64,000 nucleotides of DNA from Siniperca chuatsi (lineage: Eukaryota > Chordata > Actinopteri > Centrarchiformes > Sinipercidae): positions 4,398,284 through 4,462,283 of the forward strand of contig NC_058061.1 in NCBI RefSeq assembly GCF_020085105.1, given 5' to 3'. The first letter of the stretch is position 1, and the number at the start of each line of letters is the position of its first letter. The notes below the pieces were generated by a model. It had not been told where the DNA came from. It saw nothing but the letters and a program-made list of their open reading frames with translations, and ran no database searches. The position numbers were made by a program, and so were the translations under genes. Below are positions 8,827 to 21,800 of this stretch, in pieces.

Positions 8827-10959
8827 GTCTGTAAAATGGAAACAAATGTTGTATTTGCTGTTTATGTAAAAAGAAAATGTTTAGGCTTTAACAAATGCTG
8901 ATAATCCAATCAAACGTTTACTTTTGATACAGAATTTGTCCTTTTGACAAAGTCTTTTCCTCCTATTTTAAAAAAAAAATGTATATGTATATAATAAATT
9001 GTTCTAAATATGACTGTTTTTGGATCACATTAAAATTCTTTTTCTATATTTACTCCCATTAATAATCTCACCAAAGTCCCCTTGCATAATGTGACAAGAG
9101 GAATCTTTCACAACACATGGGGTGGTTCCCAGTGACCTTTTCACCCTGAAATACCTCCAGGGGCTCTAAACATGACAACAAACTCCAGGGAGCCAGGTCT
9201 CACCCTTGATTTGTTACCCAAATTCTGCTTGGATACGGCTGACACAGGTTGCAATGACATCCACTTGTATTTTACATAATTTGAGTTAAATACTTTTCGT
9301 TAAACAACCACATTTTCCCTTTTGAGAACAGAGGAACTAAGTTGATAATTTAACCTTTCAGTGCTCATTCTGTCTTCACCTTAAGCTAAACGTTTGCCGG
9401 ACCTGACCACATAGTTTCATCTGATGCTACAGGGGCAGCAGTTTCAATATTTGCACTGGGTGTTGGGTTTGCGCACACAGTTTCTGCCCCAGCAGCTCTG
9501 GCCTGTTGGTGCCCTTCTTCCTAAAGCTGAGGTTCACACAGAGTTCAGGCACAAATGACTGCAGAGTCAATCTGTCAAGACACCAGAGTGGCTTGGGGAA
9601 GTCAACTCTAAGACTCTCGTACTTTAGATTTCTGCAGGTATTGCTTTTAAAATGTAGACTAAAGAGATTATAGGCCATTTAGTCAATGTTCTGGTTTGTG
9701 CAAACTAAAAACTGTAATAAGTTCGGGGCCTCTGAAAAACATGTTTCTAGGAAATGGAAATCAGCAATCATTTGAAATATATCTGCATGAGTATGCAGTT
9801 CTCTCACAACTATATTAAAAATTAATACAGTTCCACTAATAGAAGTTACAGCTGAAATACCATACAGCCCATTACTGTAAATTAGAAAAGGGCTGAGAGG
9901 TTTGTTGTCATGCATTTCTTTATAAGCCAAAAGCTTCCTCTTCACATGAGTCACAAGGCCAAGGACTGGGGAGGTGACAATCGATATGGTGAATAGTGAC
10001 AGATTCAACAACAAAAAAGGGGACGGTGCAGAAAACAAGTGTGGGACTTCATTCCAGAGGTGTGATTCCTGCCATCTTTGTAGGTAATACCTCAGCGCTC
10101 CCAGCGGGCTCTCCATCTGGAGGTGTCAGAGTCGGTGCTGCAGCCAACACCACGGAGACAGATGTTCAGCTGGGGGAGAGGAGGAGGATGTTTTTCCACC
10201 TTCGGATCAGCGTAACCCTCTTTGCCTTCTGCCGAATGTAGGGCAAGGAGAGGAGAGCAGCAGAAAATGGTTAATGAACACTGGGGGACAAGAAGGAAGA
10301 TCCTATAGGGTCACAAAAATGATCAAAAACTCCTGACACCTGACTGCACAACTGTTCTATTGATAGATGCAGCAGCCAACCTCTTTCTCCTCAGATATCT
10401 TACACGTCTTTAGCCAGCCCCCCCCGCCCGCACTTTGTTTGAGGTCAACCCAGTGCTGTTTGTACCCCATGCTGCTTGCAGTTGTTGCAGGCTCTTTTAC
10501 AAGTCTATTGCCAGGCTCACTTCCTTGGTTTTCTACCAGTTCCTCTGTCGCATGTCACTCTGCAGGGTCCCAGGGCTTCAAAGGGAAACTAGATACAGTA
10601 TTCATGGGGGTAACGGGGGGTTGGTCATCTAAAAGATACCACAGAGGAGTCATTTTTATTGGCAAATATCAAACACAGCTATTTAGGTTAACACCATTTA
10701 TCTATCACGTATACAGGACATACTCTAGTACGCTGACAGGACGCAGAGATAAATGGAGAGTTGAAGGAGCATCTGCTGAAGTGTAAGAGAGAAATTTCCA
10801 CCAAACAGAGCAATATTGATAATATTCAGAAAATAAAACATCAGACCTTTGCAGGTGTAGAATGATAAAGTCATATTTCCATCATTGTCCTTGGTGTTTT
10901 ATTACGGTCCAGAAAGGCATTTCATGGCTGACCAAAGAAATACTGAAAATTAAGGAGTG

Positions 10960-11308
10960 GGGCTGCAACTAACGATTATTTTTATTATCGACTCATTTGC
11001 AGATTTTTTATTTTTTTATTAGTCAAAACAGGGAAAAATGCTGGTCACAATTTCCAAGAGCCCAAGGTGATGTCATCAAATGTCTTGTTTTGTACGACCA
11101 ACAGTCCGAAATCCAAAGATATTCAATTTGCTATAATGTCAGACAATGAAAAGCAGCAAATTCTCACATTTGAGAAGCTGGAACCATCAAATCTTTGGCA
11201 TTTTTGCTTGAAAATATATTGAAAGATTACTCAAAATAGTTGCCGATTAATTTTCTGTTGATTGACTAACTGATTAATTGATTAATTGACTAATTGTCGC
11301 AGCTCTAG
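10960..11308 (+). mobile_element. MITE family A, copy 1
   Basis: The element starts GGCTGCAACTAACGATTATT and ends with the inverted form TAATTGTCGCAGCTCTA. Internally it has ATTAATTGATTAAT-type runs and the segment GAGAAGCTGGAACCATCAAA. The same ends and core recur at nine other places in this window. There is no coding capacity. Confidence 0.75.
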
Positions 11309-13513
11309 TAAAAAGTAAAAACTGGAAAATCGAATCATTACAGCAGACGAAGGTAAGAAGGTATCCTCGACACCCAACGGTTATGTGACAACGCTCAAGG
11401 TGCAAACATCAATGGGTTAAAAGGTTAAACATGACAATGCATTTAGATATCCATACATTTTATGTTAATAACAATTTTAATGAAAACTAGCCTATACTTT
11501 TTTAGCACTTTTTAAGAAGTGTTGGAGATTAAAGAAATTATTCTATAGATTTTTTTTTTACCAATATTCATTTAATTCCCATAATTTCCCCACTGTTATT
11601 GCTGAAGCCTTGAGAAATGCTGCCTAGTTATGAATGGCACACTCTCTTCTTCCTTTGTTATGGCACTGAGGCTCTTTTTAGCCCAGGGTGGGAGATTCTT
11701 GACAACCATCCCCCATCTGAGTCAGGCTCTATTGGATCTGGAAGCGCCAGCCGACCTGAAGCCCCAGCCTCCTGGGTCCCCCTGCGACTGCATCCTTTCC
11801 CCACTCCATCAGCATAGTAACTGAGAGAGACAAGTGACTTGGCCAGGGTTAACGTCTTAATACTCCCTGGGATTGCCTCCAGGATCCAAATGGCTACCCC
11901 TAATAGTTTTCCTCCTCCGTGTGCCTGTCAGACCGCCATGACTATATGCCGTAAGAAAAACAAGACCGGCTGAGAGGCAGAGTAACGAAGCAGCACAATG
12001 AAATAATGAGGGGTGGTGAGGAAGAATAGAGCGCCCATGAAAGGTTTGGTGTAAAGATACAGGTCGGAAGTGACGCTCGCTGCCCGGACACTGATGTCCC
12101 CCCCTGCCTGGATGCTTTGCATGGAGAGCCTGTACACTTGAAATTAAACCGGCTTCTTCCTTTAGAGCCCAGGAGGGGAAAACCAGAACTCAATCAGTGT
12201 CACGTCACATGGTTCAAAGCGGCCAATTCGATGCTGCCAGGAGGTTGAGAAATGCAAGGTGACAGTTCATTTTACCAGTGACAGTGTGTCGGTCTCGCTT
12301 GCTGGTTCCCCAGTCAATTCCCAGCGAGCAGTGAAGGTTGAGCGTTGCTGGAGACAGACAGCAGCTCCCCTCCTCCTCCTCGTCCTCACCACTCTCTCGT
12401 CGACCCCACTCTGCTTTGTATTCCAATTAACTGGACAGAGGGAGAGGCGGCAGTGTGCAGGATCACATGCACAGGCAGACACATTCTTCTGGCGTCCTTC
12501 CAGTCTCTCAATCCCACTACTATCAATAGTGCTTCCCTTTTCCCTTCCTTTCCCTTCCCTTTCCCCTCTCCTCAGCTTATGACAAGGGCCAGTTGTTCCA
12601 GGGGGATAATTCATAGATTTTTCTTTAACAACTGCCTCTAGGGACAACGTCTTGGTAATGAAAAATAGGTCCCTCTCATACATTCATACATCACATGTAA
12701 TAGAGGTATGTAATCACTCAGTCGAGTCAACGCACTGCTAGCTGTAACTGCTATCCTTAACAGACACCTCAAATAATGCTGAATTAATATTTTGAAATGG
12801 CTCATATATCCTAACATAATACAATTTGAATGATTTTATATTCAATTTTCTCAGGGCTAACACTGATTTGAGTACAAGCTGAGGTAACCCCCCGAGTCAG
12901 TCAATATGTGGCCAACTGAAGGTTGTAGATTTAGCTCAACACATTTGCTCTTCTGTCTTTTGTGTCCTCAATCTATCATCACTTTTTACCTCACCGCCAC
13001 CAAAGCCCCCCTACACTGACGTGTTTGAGCAATGGGTGGGTTGGGAATACAATGATTCTGAGGAAATCCGAAAAGTAAACTACCTCTTTTTATCTCCTCG
13101 AGCAACACAAACATTTACAACAGACCCTTAAGAATCAGGCCAAACACCTTTTTTTTTTACATTTTTTTTTTATCAAGGGTTTGAATATGCTGTGACATGT
13201 TTAAATTAGGGTGACATTTGAGCACCAACTTGAGATATTTGCTATTGGAAAAGGTGACACGTATTCTTCCAGAGTGATTTATGCCGAGGTTTTAAAACAA
13301 ATAGTAATAGTATAATCTGCAACTTCAGTCCTAATTTTTTTGTATAATTTTTAAGCTTTTTGGAAATTAATTCCTCACTTAGAGCAAAAACCATAGCACT
13401 TCCTTTTGTGAAAAAAGGATAAAGACAAACAGAGCCTGAAAGACAGGCATGGGTGCTTCACTAGTTGTCCCACTGGACTGCAAGAGTTTCTGCCTATCTT
13501 GACAATGCAGTGT

Positions 13514-13514
<1 letters not shown>

Positions 13515-13549
<35 letters not shown>
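13515..13549. repeat. (TG)n microsatellite
   Basis: A TG dinucleotide run of about 35 bp, directly visible, followed 30 bp on by a short CA run. Confidence 0.95.
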
Positions 13550-13553
<4 letters not shown>

Positions 13554-14640
13554 AGGACAGGATACACACATTCAAACACACACACACCCTTCATGCCCTG
13601 AGGATCCTCCTGACTCACTCTCCTGGCTCTATCAGATCAGAGAGACCTGCTGTCCCTCCCCACACCGCAATGCAAATGAAAAGGAATGCGCTGATAAAAG
13701 GCCAGATCCTAAAGATGAGAGGGCAGAAGGGGGACAGAGGCAGCGAATGCTAAAGGGGGAGAGCCTCTTGGGGAGATGAGAGGTGGCGGAGGAGTCAGTG
13801 TTGGTAGTAGCGGGAGATCATAGCCTTGCTCCCCCTCAGCAGCGTTTGATACAGGGCTTTTGTCGCTCTTTCAGCGGTGCATTGTTGGGTGGTGTAATCC
13901 CCGTCGGATTACAAAGGGCTTCCCTTTTCATATGGGGCTGACCCAGCAGGCAGGTGGCTGGGACTCTGTGGAGCTGTCAAGGGGAGGGAACCTCTTTTCC
14001 AGGGGAGGGGACCCCAGTTCCTCTTACCTTCACAGGGGCTTTTTGCTGGGAGGCCAGTCAGGCGCAGGTCAACATGGGGACAATTCTGACATGGGATTCA
14101 ACTCGCCCTGACCCCGTGGCATCCTGTAGAGAAGTGACAGTGAAGGAGACCATCAGAAAAATAGCATTCACCATGAAATACTGAAAATGATTTAAATATG
14201 CACTGAAAGGAAACTGCTTTTTTGCTATGTGGGAAATATTTAATAGTAAAAATGCAACAGCAGGGTCACTTTTTACTTCAATTCAAGAGAAGAGAAGACA
14301 AGTTGAATCACACCATTCGAGATTATTACAGCACCTCCAAAACATTTTCTTATTTCTTATAAGTTTCTTATTTTCTGTGTTACATGTCTCTGGAATGCAG
14401 GAACAAAATTTGTTTAAAAAAAATAAAAAATAAACCCAATGGGCAAATTATCCATAGACACAGCCTTTTATTTTCTTACAATTTAGACATGATTCAAAAT
14501 GTTGCATTAAGACCCATTTCTGTTAAAATACTCAGGCCTGTTAGTCTGTGAAATAGCAATTAATGTTGTGTACGCGTCTGTGGGATGTTGCCTAGGATAT
14601 GAAATAATTATCTTGTGAGCTTGAATACACGTCCTGTATT

Positions 14641-14943
14641 TTAAAAAGGCAAGACAAATATAACTTGAGTCCAACATAGCCTCGATTGATATCCGGTGTA
14701 TTCTGTCGATGCAGTGTGAGCAGTGTCTGATTGAGCTTTGGTTTCTTGATGACTTTCCTTGTAGTGTTTCAGTACTACAAGGATCAATAAGGCGATAGTC
14801 AGACCCACCACTATTTCTGTTACTACTATTACCAATACCTCCTCTACACTAATGTCAACCGTGTAAATAAAAGCCCAGTCCAATCCATCCCATTGCTGTT
14901 CACCCTCTACTGGGAATATAAACCATTCATCTATGCTGTGTCA
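14641..14943 (-). CDS. Unidentified minus-strand open frame with one membrane segment
   Basis: Read on the minus strand, the frame is open from about 14943, just after a CACAG that could be a 3' splice site, to a stop at 14641. It has no ATG of its own, so it could only be a terminal exon or a relic. The translation runs through an acidic, Trp-containing stretch (WDGLDWAFIYTVDISVEE), then about 23 hydrophobic residues (LVIVVTEIVVGLTIALLILV), then a short polar tail with Lys, Glu and Gln. That is the layout of a single-pass membrane protein C-terminus. A minus-strand AATAAA lies about 170 bp beyond. I do not recognise the family. Chance, or a decayed exon, are the main alternatives. Confidence 0.2.
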
Positions 14944-16744
14944 GATACAGTGAGGGACCAATTTAGTGATGCTGCATCCATTTGTTATCAGAAATAACCT
15001 AATTAGTTTGTAAGCATAAATAAAAGACCAATCGAAGTGGTGAATACTGTAATTTAAACAGTGAAAATGAGAATTTCTGATACCCAGTTTGACAAGATGT
15101 GCTGTTTAGGGTGCAGATAATGTTTATCAATTTGAAAATCTGATTAAGTAATTGAGCCTTAGCTGTTATATCTTTTATTGTTGTATGGCCTAGCTAAAAC
15201 ATCAAAATAATATAAAAATATTTTATTACCTTTAAGGCACTGGATTTCTATTACATGATAGCATTACAGGTTGTTATCAACGTCGTGGAAAAAACGTAGT
15301 TAAAATAAAAATTGAAATCATTGTAAAAACATCGTCTGAATGTACTACAACTCTGATTTACGATTTTACAACTTCATTAACCGATAGGGAGGATATGAGT
15401 CATTGAATGCATCACCCGCACAAAAGCAGTAGAAAATGTACATTCAAGGCACATTCAAGTAAAAACACTTTTTAAAACTAATTTCCACCTTTATTGTAAC
15501 GTTAGGTGGTAAATATATGAACTTACTCAGAAATACTGTTGTTAGAGGAGGAACGTCGGCTTCCTTCAGAGACCAGGTAGATTAATGTCAAACAAGCTAA
15601 CGTTAGCTAATTATAACGGGCTACCAGGTTAAACAAGCTAGCTGCTAATGGCCTCCAATCACGTCAGTTAAGCTAATTTAGCTAACAGTATATTAGCTAT
15701 AAGTTGGAAAAAACGTTAGCCACAAGTTAGCATAATGTCAATCTAAAACCGTTACACTTTGTCTGAAGACAGGTTCAGGTAAGCACCACATTTGCTTTCA
15801 GGAAACTGACACAGTGAATGACCTAAAATAAGAGAATAATGGCGCTAAATGACCATTTCCGGGCTAAGGTTAATTAGGTTAGCAGGTTAGCAGCAGTGTG
15901 ATAGCTCCACGGTAAAAGATGATTTCACTAGGTTAGTCTGCAGTGATAACAAACAAAAAAGTGGGTAAAGTATGACCTCTAGCCAGTGATCAAATAGAGA
16001 ACCCAAATACGTTTAATTGAAAGATTAAATTTTAACATTTTCTAATGACTTGAATTAGCTAAATTAGCTAGGACAATGTTCCATCAGCTGTTGCTTGTAA
16101 GTGTGAAATGGTTAGGGCTTGTCTTTAGGCTAAGGCTCTGTAAAATATGACTTTGAACACTTTTAGACGACTTTTAGTAGAGTAAACAGGCTATATTTGT
16201 GACTATGAAAAATTATGATGAAATGCTTGGAATAAATTATTCAAAACACCAATAGGCGGTTATTTGTTTCACCACAAAACTGGGTCATACTGTATACACC
16301 AGCCACCATTGTTTGACTCTCTCCACTCTAATTCTGGAGGATTACTTTGGCACAGGCTTTTAGGGTAAAAAACAAAAGGGGTTATCAGGGTTACAAGGCC
16401 TTGAACATGTCCATGCTGAGGGCAGAAAGGTGGGTTGACTCCTGCGCTTGATGTAAAAGTAATGCTGAATAATTTCTCCAACACACCAGTGTCCAGTATG
16501 CTGGCCTGCTGCTTGCCTCTCTCAGTAGTTTCTGTGCTGCTGGGTACAGTGTTTGATTTCAGAGTGATATTAGATATTATTTCAACTGTTTTAGTTTGAG
16601 TAAATGTTTTTCAAGGGAACCCATTTGAACCTCAGGGGCCCCCCACATGCAGGCCTGATATTGAGATTTAAAAAGCTTTTTTTTTTTTTTACAATTGAAG
16701 AAACTCCTCAGAGGAATCCTATATTGCTGACAAGTATTTTATTA

Positions 16745-16935
16745 AATAATGTGGTACTTTATTGATCCCTGTGGGGGAAAATGTCTGTTTGCTCCTCCCA
16801 CTTTGCAGGGAGGTCAGGCTGCAAAAGATCAGCAACAGAGCAGCACATCTGGAGATGGCAGGGATTCACTGTCTTGCTTAAGGACACTTCAACAGTCCAG
16901 ATGCTTGCCAACCTGGACATGTGAGCCCAGGTCAT
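16745..16935 (-). mobile_element. Retroposon tail fragment
   Basis: GTACTTTATTGATCCCTGTG at the left is the reverse of the CACAGGGATCAATAAAGTAC tail found on many fish retroposons. The following 170 bp have the matching GC-richer character. A tail of the same type occurs in direct orientation near 19850. Confidence 0.45.
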
Positions 16936-18837
16936 TTGGTTGAAGGTTTGTAGGTATGATCATGGAGATTTTAGCATTATTTACAGCACTACTAAATGTA
17001 AATGGACATGGACACGGTTGGCAAGTTTTACAAACAAAAATCCTTTGATCTCTTATGTATTTCCATTTGATTATGAGACAGATGAACGTCGGCACATTCA
17101 CAAGGGAAAGCATAAAAAGTGAGGGCAGAGATACATGTCACCAGTCATACCGAAAGTTTCCATTGTCATGTTTTTCGAGTGTTTCAAGTTGCTTGTTTTG
17201 TGATTCACCACAAACACCTGCTGTGCATGAGATTTGTGTTTTGTCTTCACATCTTTATTTCAGGCAGTTTTTCTAGGGTCCAATGCTGCTGAAGGTAGCC
17301 AATGTACAGGATCATGGCTCCTACTCAGGCTTGCTTTGGGACAGTGTTATTGTAGGTCAGACAGAGGGGTTTTCTCATTGTCAGTCAAACCTTGTAATCA
17401 ACCTCGACTGAGAAACCAGAGTGCAGAGGAAGTTGTCTTCTGCGCACCTGCTCCACCCCATTTTGTGCAAATCTAGATGCATTCACGGAAGTCAGAGCAA
17501 GAGGACTCAGGTGGTTAGATGCTGTGCCAGTTGGTCTGTGAGTGTGTGAGTGCGTGTGCCAGGCTCTTGTTCCTGTCATGGAGCTGTAACAGAATTACAG
17601 AGGTATGCATAGGCTGCCTTGTGGCGTAAAAACCAAGGTGTGAAGGGTCAGAAAAAGTTTAAAAAGTCAGCGAACCAAAGTAAAAGCCAGGCATGGGGAC
17701 AATCCCGAACGACATTAGGAGGCTTTTGGATGGTAATGTCTTTATTTATATTTTTTTTATAATGCCTGTTATAAACAGTACAGTTTTATCTTTAAATCAT
17801 GTTACTAAAGAAGAGTGTAACTATGCCAATATAGTACAAGCAGTCATGCTTATCACAACAAAATGACATTTAAAACGTACAAATGATATGATTTTAATGG
17901 TTGTGAACACATACAGTTACAAAAACTTGAAGTGATGACCTAAACAATTACATTGTATCACATCTTTCTTTTTATTCTGTATTTTATTGCTCAGAAAATG
18001 CTCGCACGTAGTTGTACAAAGAAAAGCAAACACTAGAACATAAAAAACCTAATATTTTTCGACCTTTGTGATGTACTGTAAGCTGTTCCCAACATGGTGG
18101 CACCATGGCATTTACTACATTTGCATGTACTGCCAGGCCAGCAAACAGTGCCTTTTGAAAGAACATTTGCATATGTCGATCTGTTTGTGTAATATGTGAG
18201 CGAGGACATAAAGAAATTGAATCAGATAAGTAATGTGGGCCAACCTGTTTCACAAGCTTGCTTGTGTGATATTAATATGACCGTTCAATACAATGGTGAA
18301 AGAAAATATTAATCATAACTACTTCCTTTCTACAGACACTTGAAAACGTAATGTGTTAACTCTATGTCTTTAGATTTCATTTTCACAGGAGTAGTTTTAT
18401 GTTTTTAGGCCCTGAAGAAGCAACGTAGTAGTAAAACTATAAGCAGCTTAAATATCTCAGTTGCAAGTCATCAGTATAGAAACAGCCAACAAATTTGAAA
18501 AACGGCTGGAATATTTGACCTTATTTTCATTAATTTGCATCAGTGAGACTTTACTAAAGTGCTAAACTTTTCAGACATTTATTTTGAATTTTATACTCCA
18601 AGGTCATGATATTTAGTGACCATCAGACTTGGGGAGGACAGATCTGCAACACCTAATTATGGGATTTTATATTTGTACATCATTTGAGCAAACAATGAGG
18701 GTTCTGTCTCTCACAAACCTTTCATAAACCTGATCTTATAAAGTATTTCTGTGTCAGGCACTGTATTATTCAGAATTTGTGTCCTTCAAAAAACACGTCA
18801 TGAATGCCATGCTTACAGTGTTTTCTGTTCCCTTCAG

Positions 18838-21800
18838 ACTGTGAGCTGTTTGTATCAGACATCCTTCAAGATGAGAACCTCAGTGAAAATGCCGAAGAGA
18901 CACGGAAAGTCTTACTGAATAACTTCAGGGTCGTCCATGTAAGGTAGGATTTTACCTCCAGAAGCAGCATTAAATCATTATTTAGCAAGAGACACAGGAA
19001 GCTGCTTTACTAGTCAAGTGTCACAATGTAATTTCTTGACACCATTATCTACTTTAGCTGTTAATACCACACAAGAACCTTAATTGTTGCTGTAATTGCT
19101 TTAAACACAGTTGCAAAATTACATTTGAAGAAACTCATTTAGTCTAATGGTGTCACCTTCAAGACTTTGTTTTTGCTCTTATTTATTGCTATTAAAAGAT
19201 CTCAAAGAATAATCTGTTTTGATCAGGATAATTTAATCATAATGTTTCCAAGCATGATGAACAGTTCATGAACTAAAAATCTTGTATGAAGTGTGATCGT
19301 TTACTCCGGAAACAACTCCACTGGTGTTGCCTGCATTGCATGATAAGAGTGCATTTCTCTGGTACAGAAAACTTGCGGTTTTGTGGTCTTCTCTACAGGA
19401 AACAATTGTTGAATTTGAGAAGTAATACTGCAGCTGAGGCTGAGTTGTCTGGGCAATTTTTTTTTTTTAAATGAACAGAAACAGTGCAAAAGGTATTGAT
19501 TGATGCTTGTTTTGATCTTACAGAAACCCTCAAGAATTCCCCTTCCCATGTAAGTAAAATTACCCTGAACAATCTCTATCATCAAAGTATACATACTACT
19601 GTATCTACACTGATTACACTGAGTTGTTTCAGCCGTGTGTGTTTATATCTATGCGCGTGTGTGATTACATACTCTGATTCAACCGGTAAACCCACTTGGT
19701 ACTTCACACTTATTTTATTTTATACTTATACCCACTTGGTACTTAATTTATTTTCTGACCTGTATTATAGCGTATTATATTTTTTGCTTAGTACTTCTAT
19801 TCCTGTGTGCACTGACGTAAAGGCGAGCTGCTGTAACAAAAGAGTTTCCCTTCGGGGATCAATAAAGTGTTTCTGATTAGTGAAATTAGTGACAGGTTTA
19901 TCATCTACTACTGCTGAAAGTTAAGTCCTCAAAGTCTTTTCTTACTTGACTTACTCACATTTCCTTTATCTCTCTCTATTTCACACACATACACATTTTC
20001 ATGAACACATACACACACACTCAGCGGACTATAGGGAAGAAGACGGCTCTGATGACAACCGCAGTTCCAGTCTGGGTCGCTCTGTCCAATCAGACGACGC
20101 CTCATTAGCTTCTGACAACCAGGATGATGGACCCACTGAGTGTAAGTTAACAAAAGTCCTGATTCTGGTTTCCTGTGTGTGTGTGTGTGTGTGATCTCTG
20201 CGCAGTGCAGAGATCTGATCTCAAAAAGGCCTCCACAACAATTCAATTTTCTTTATGTAGCACCAAATCATAACAGGCGTTATCTCAGGGCACTTTTCAT
20301 ATAGAGCAGGTTTAGACTGTACTCTTTATAATATTATTCACAGAGGCCCCACAATTCCCACCATGAGCAAGCACTTGGCGACAGTGGCGAGGTATAACTC
20401 CCTTTTAACAGGCAGAAACCTCGAGCAGAATCAGGCTCTGGGTAGGCGGCCATCTGCCTCAACTGGGTGGGTAGAGGTAGAGAGAGAGGAAGAGAGATGT
20501 TCCACATAGATATGTAAAGTAATAGTATTAAGACTAATAATAATAATTGTAGCAGCAGTTGTCGAGCAGGAACACGGGGGCAGCAGGTGGCCCACAGTCA
20601 CAGATCCAGACTTTGTAGCTCTGGAAGCAGAAATACCTGCTGAAAATGACAGGAGGAGAGAGACGAGAAAGCTGAGTTAGGAACATGCATTAATGGGATA
20701 AAAATGCATACAGATGGAGAGGTGCATCATGGGAAGTCTCCCAGCAGTCTAGGCCTATAGCAGCATAACTAAGGGATGGTTCAGGGCTCACCCAAGCCAG
20801 CCCTAACTATAAGCTTTATCAAAGAGGAAAGTCTTAAGCCTACTCTTAAATGTGGAGATGGCGTCTGCCTCCTGAACCCAAACTGGGATCTGATTCCACA
20901 GGAGAGGAGCTTGATAACTGAAGGCTCTGGCTCCCAGTCTACTTTTGGAGACTCTAGAAACCGCAAGTAACCCTGCATCCTGGGAGTGTAGTGTTCTAGT
21001 TGGGTAATAATGTAGTATGAGCTCTTTAAGATACAATGGTGCCTGACCATTAAGAGCTTTGTAGGTGAGGAGAAGCATTTTAAAATCTATTCTGGATTTT
21101 ACAGGGAGCCAGTGCAGAGAAGCTAATATTGGAAAAATCTGATCTTTTTTCCTAGTTCGTGTCAGTACACGTGCCGCAGCATTATGGATCAACTGGAGAC
21201 TTAAGGGACTTATTCGGGCTGCCTGATAATAAGGAACTGCAATAGTCCAGCCTAAAAGTAACACATGCATGGACTAGTTTTTCTGTATCAGTTTGAGAAA
21301 GGATGTGCCTGATTTTTGCAATGTTACGTAGGTGAAAGAAGGCAGTCCTTGAAATTTGTTTAATGTGGGAGTTAAAGGACAAATCCTGATCAAAGGTAAC
21401 TCTGAGGTTCCTTACGGTGGTGCTGGAGGCCAGGGCAATGCCATCTAGAGTAACTATATCTTTAGATAATGTGTCTCGGAGGTGTTTGGGCCAAGTACAA
21501 TAACTTCAGTTTAACATCAGAAAATCGGTTAAAGAAAAAAGGAAAGAATTTTAAATTTGAGCAGCAGACACTAGCCCAGATTATATGTATCTTTAAGCTC
21601 GTACCATCTAGTTTAACCAAGGACAATGGAGTGAAATTCTAACCCTAATAATGAAATGTACACGTCTATATTATCTGTGTGAACATGTGTTTCCGCTGAA
21701 AGGCAACAGTGTGCGAGGAATTCTGCACCGACAAAGAAAAAGGTAAAAAGGGTGAGTCAGTGTCTCAGGAGACAATGCCGTATTCCTCCGAGAAAACGAA

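Larger units (their letters stand above)
8830..18837. other. hoxb1b-skap1 interval, no confirmed gene
   Basis: About 10 kb, mostly AT-rich. It contains a MITE (10960-11308), a TG microsatellite (13515-13549), a minus-strand open frame with a membrane-spanning segment (14641-14943), a cluster of GTTAGC/TTAGCTAA motifs (15590-16080) and a retroposon tail (16745-16935). The first coding exon and promoter of skap1 should be in here, because the first visible skap1 exon starts inside the protein. I could not place them. Confidence 0.6.

Noticed and set aside
9427..10116. Long minus-strand frame of about 230 codons with one internal stop
   Set aside because: Composition is irregular, no family is recognisable and no splice context was found. 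Probably chance, though its length is notable.
10740..10782. Alternative skap1 exon candidate ending HLLK before GTAAGA
   Set aside because: It reads in phase but has no ATG, and would put Tyr where SKAP proteins have Asp.
13058..13090. SEEIRKVN reading, reminiscent of the SKAP LPEEIR motif
   Set aside because: No start codon and no donor in phase follow.
14053..14070. Possible DR5 retinoic element (CAGTCA, five bases, AGGTCA)
   Set aside because: The first half-site departs from RGKTCA at two key positions.
16498..16543. Candidate first coding exon of skap1 (ATG, 15 codons, then G|GTACAG)
   Set aside because: Phase and length would fit and it has Leu-Pro at the right place, but it lacks the conserved EEIR residues and the donor is poor. 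Not enough to annotate.
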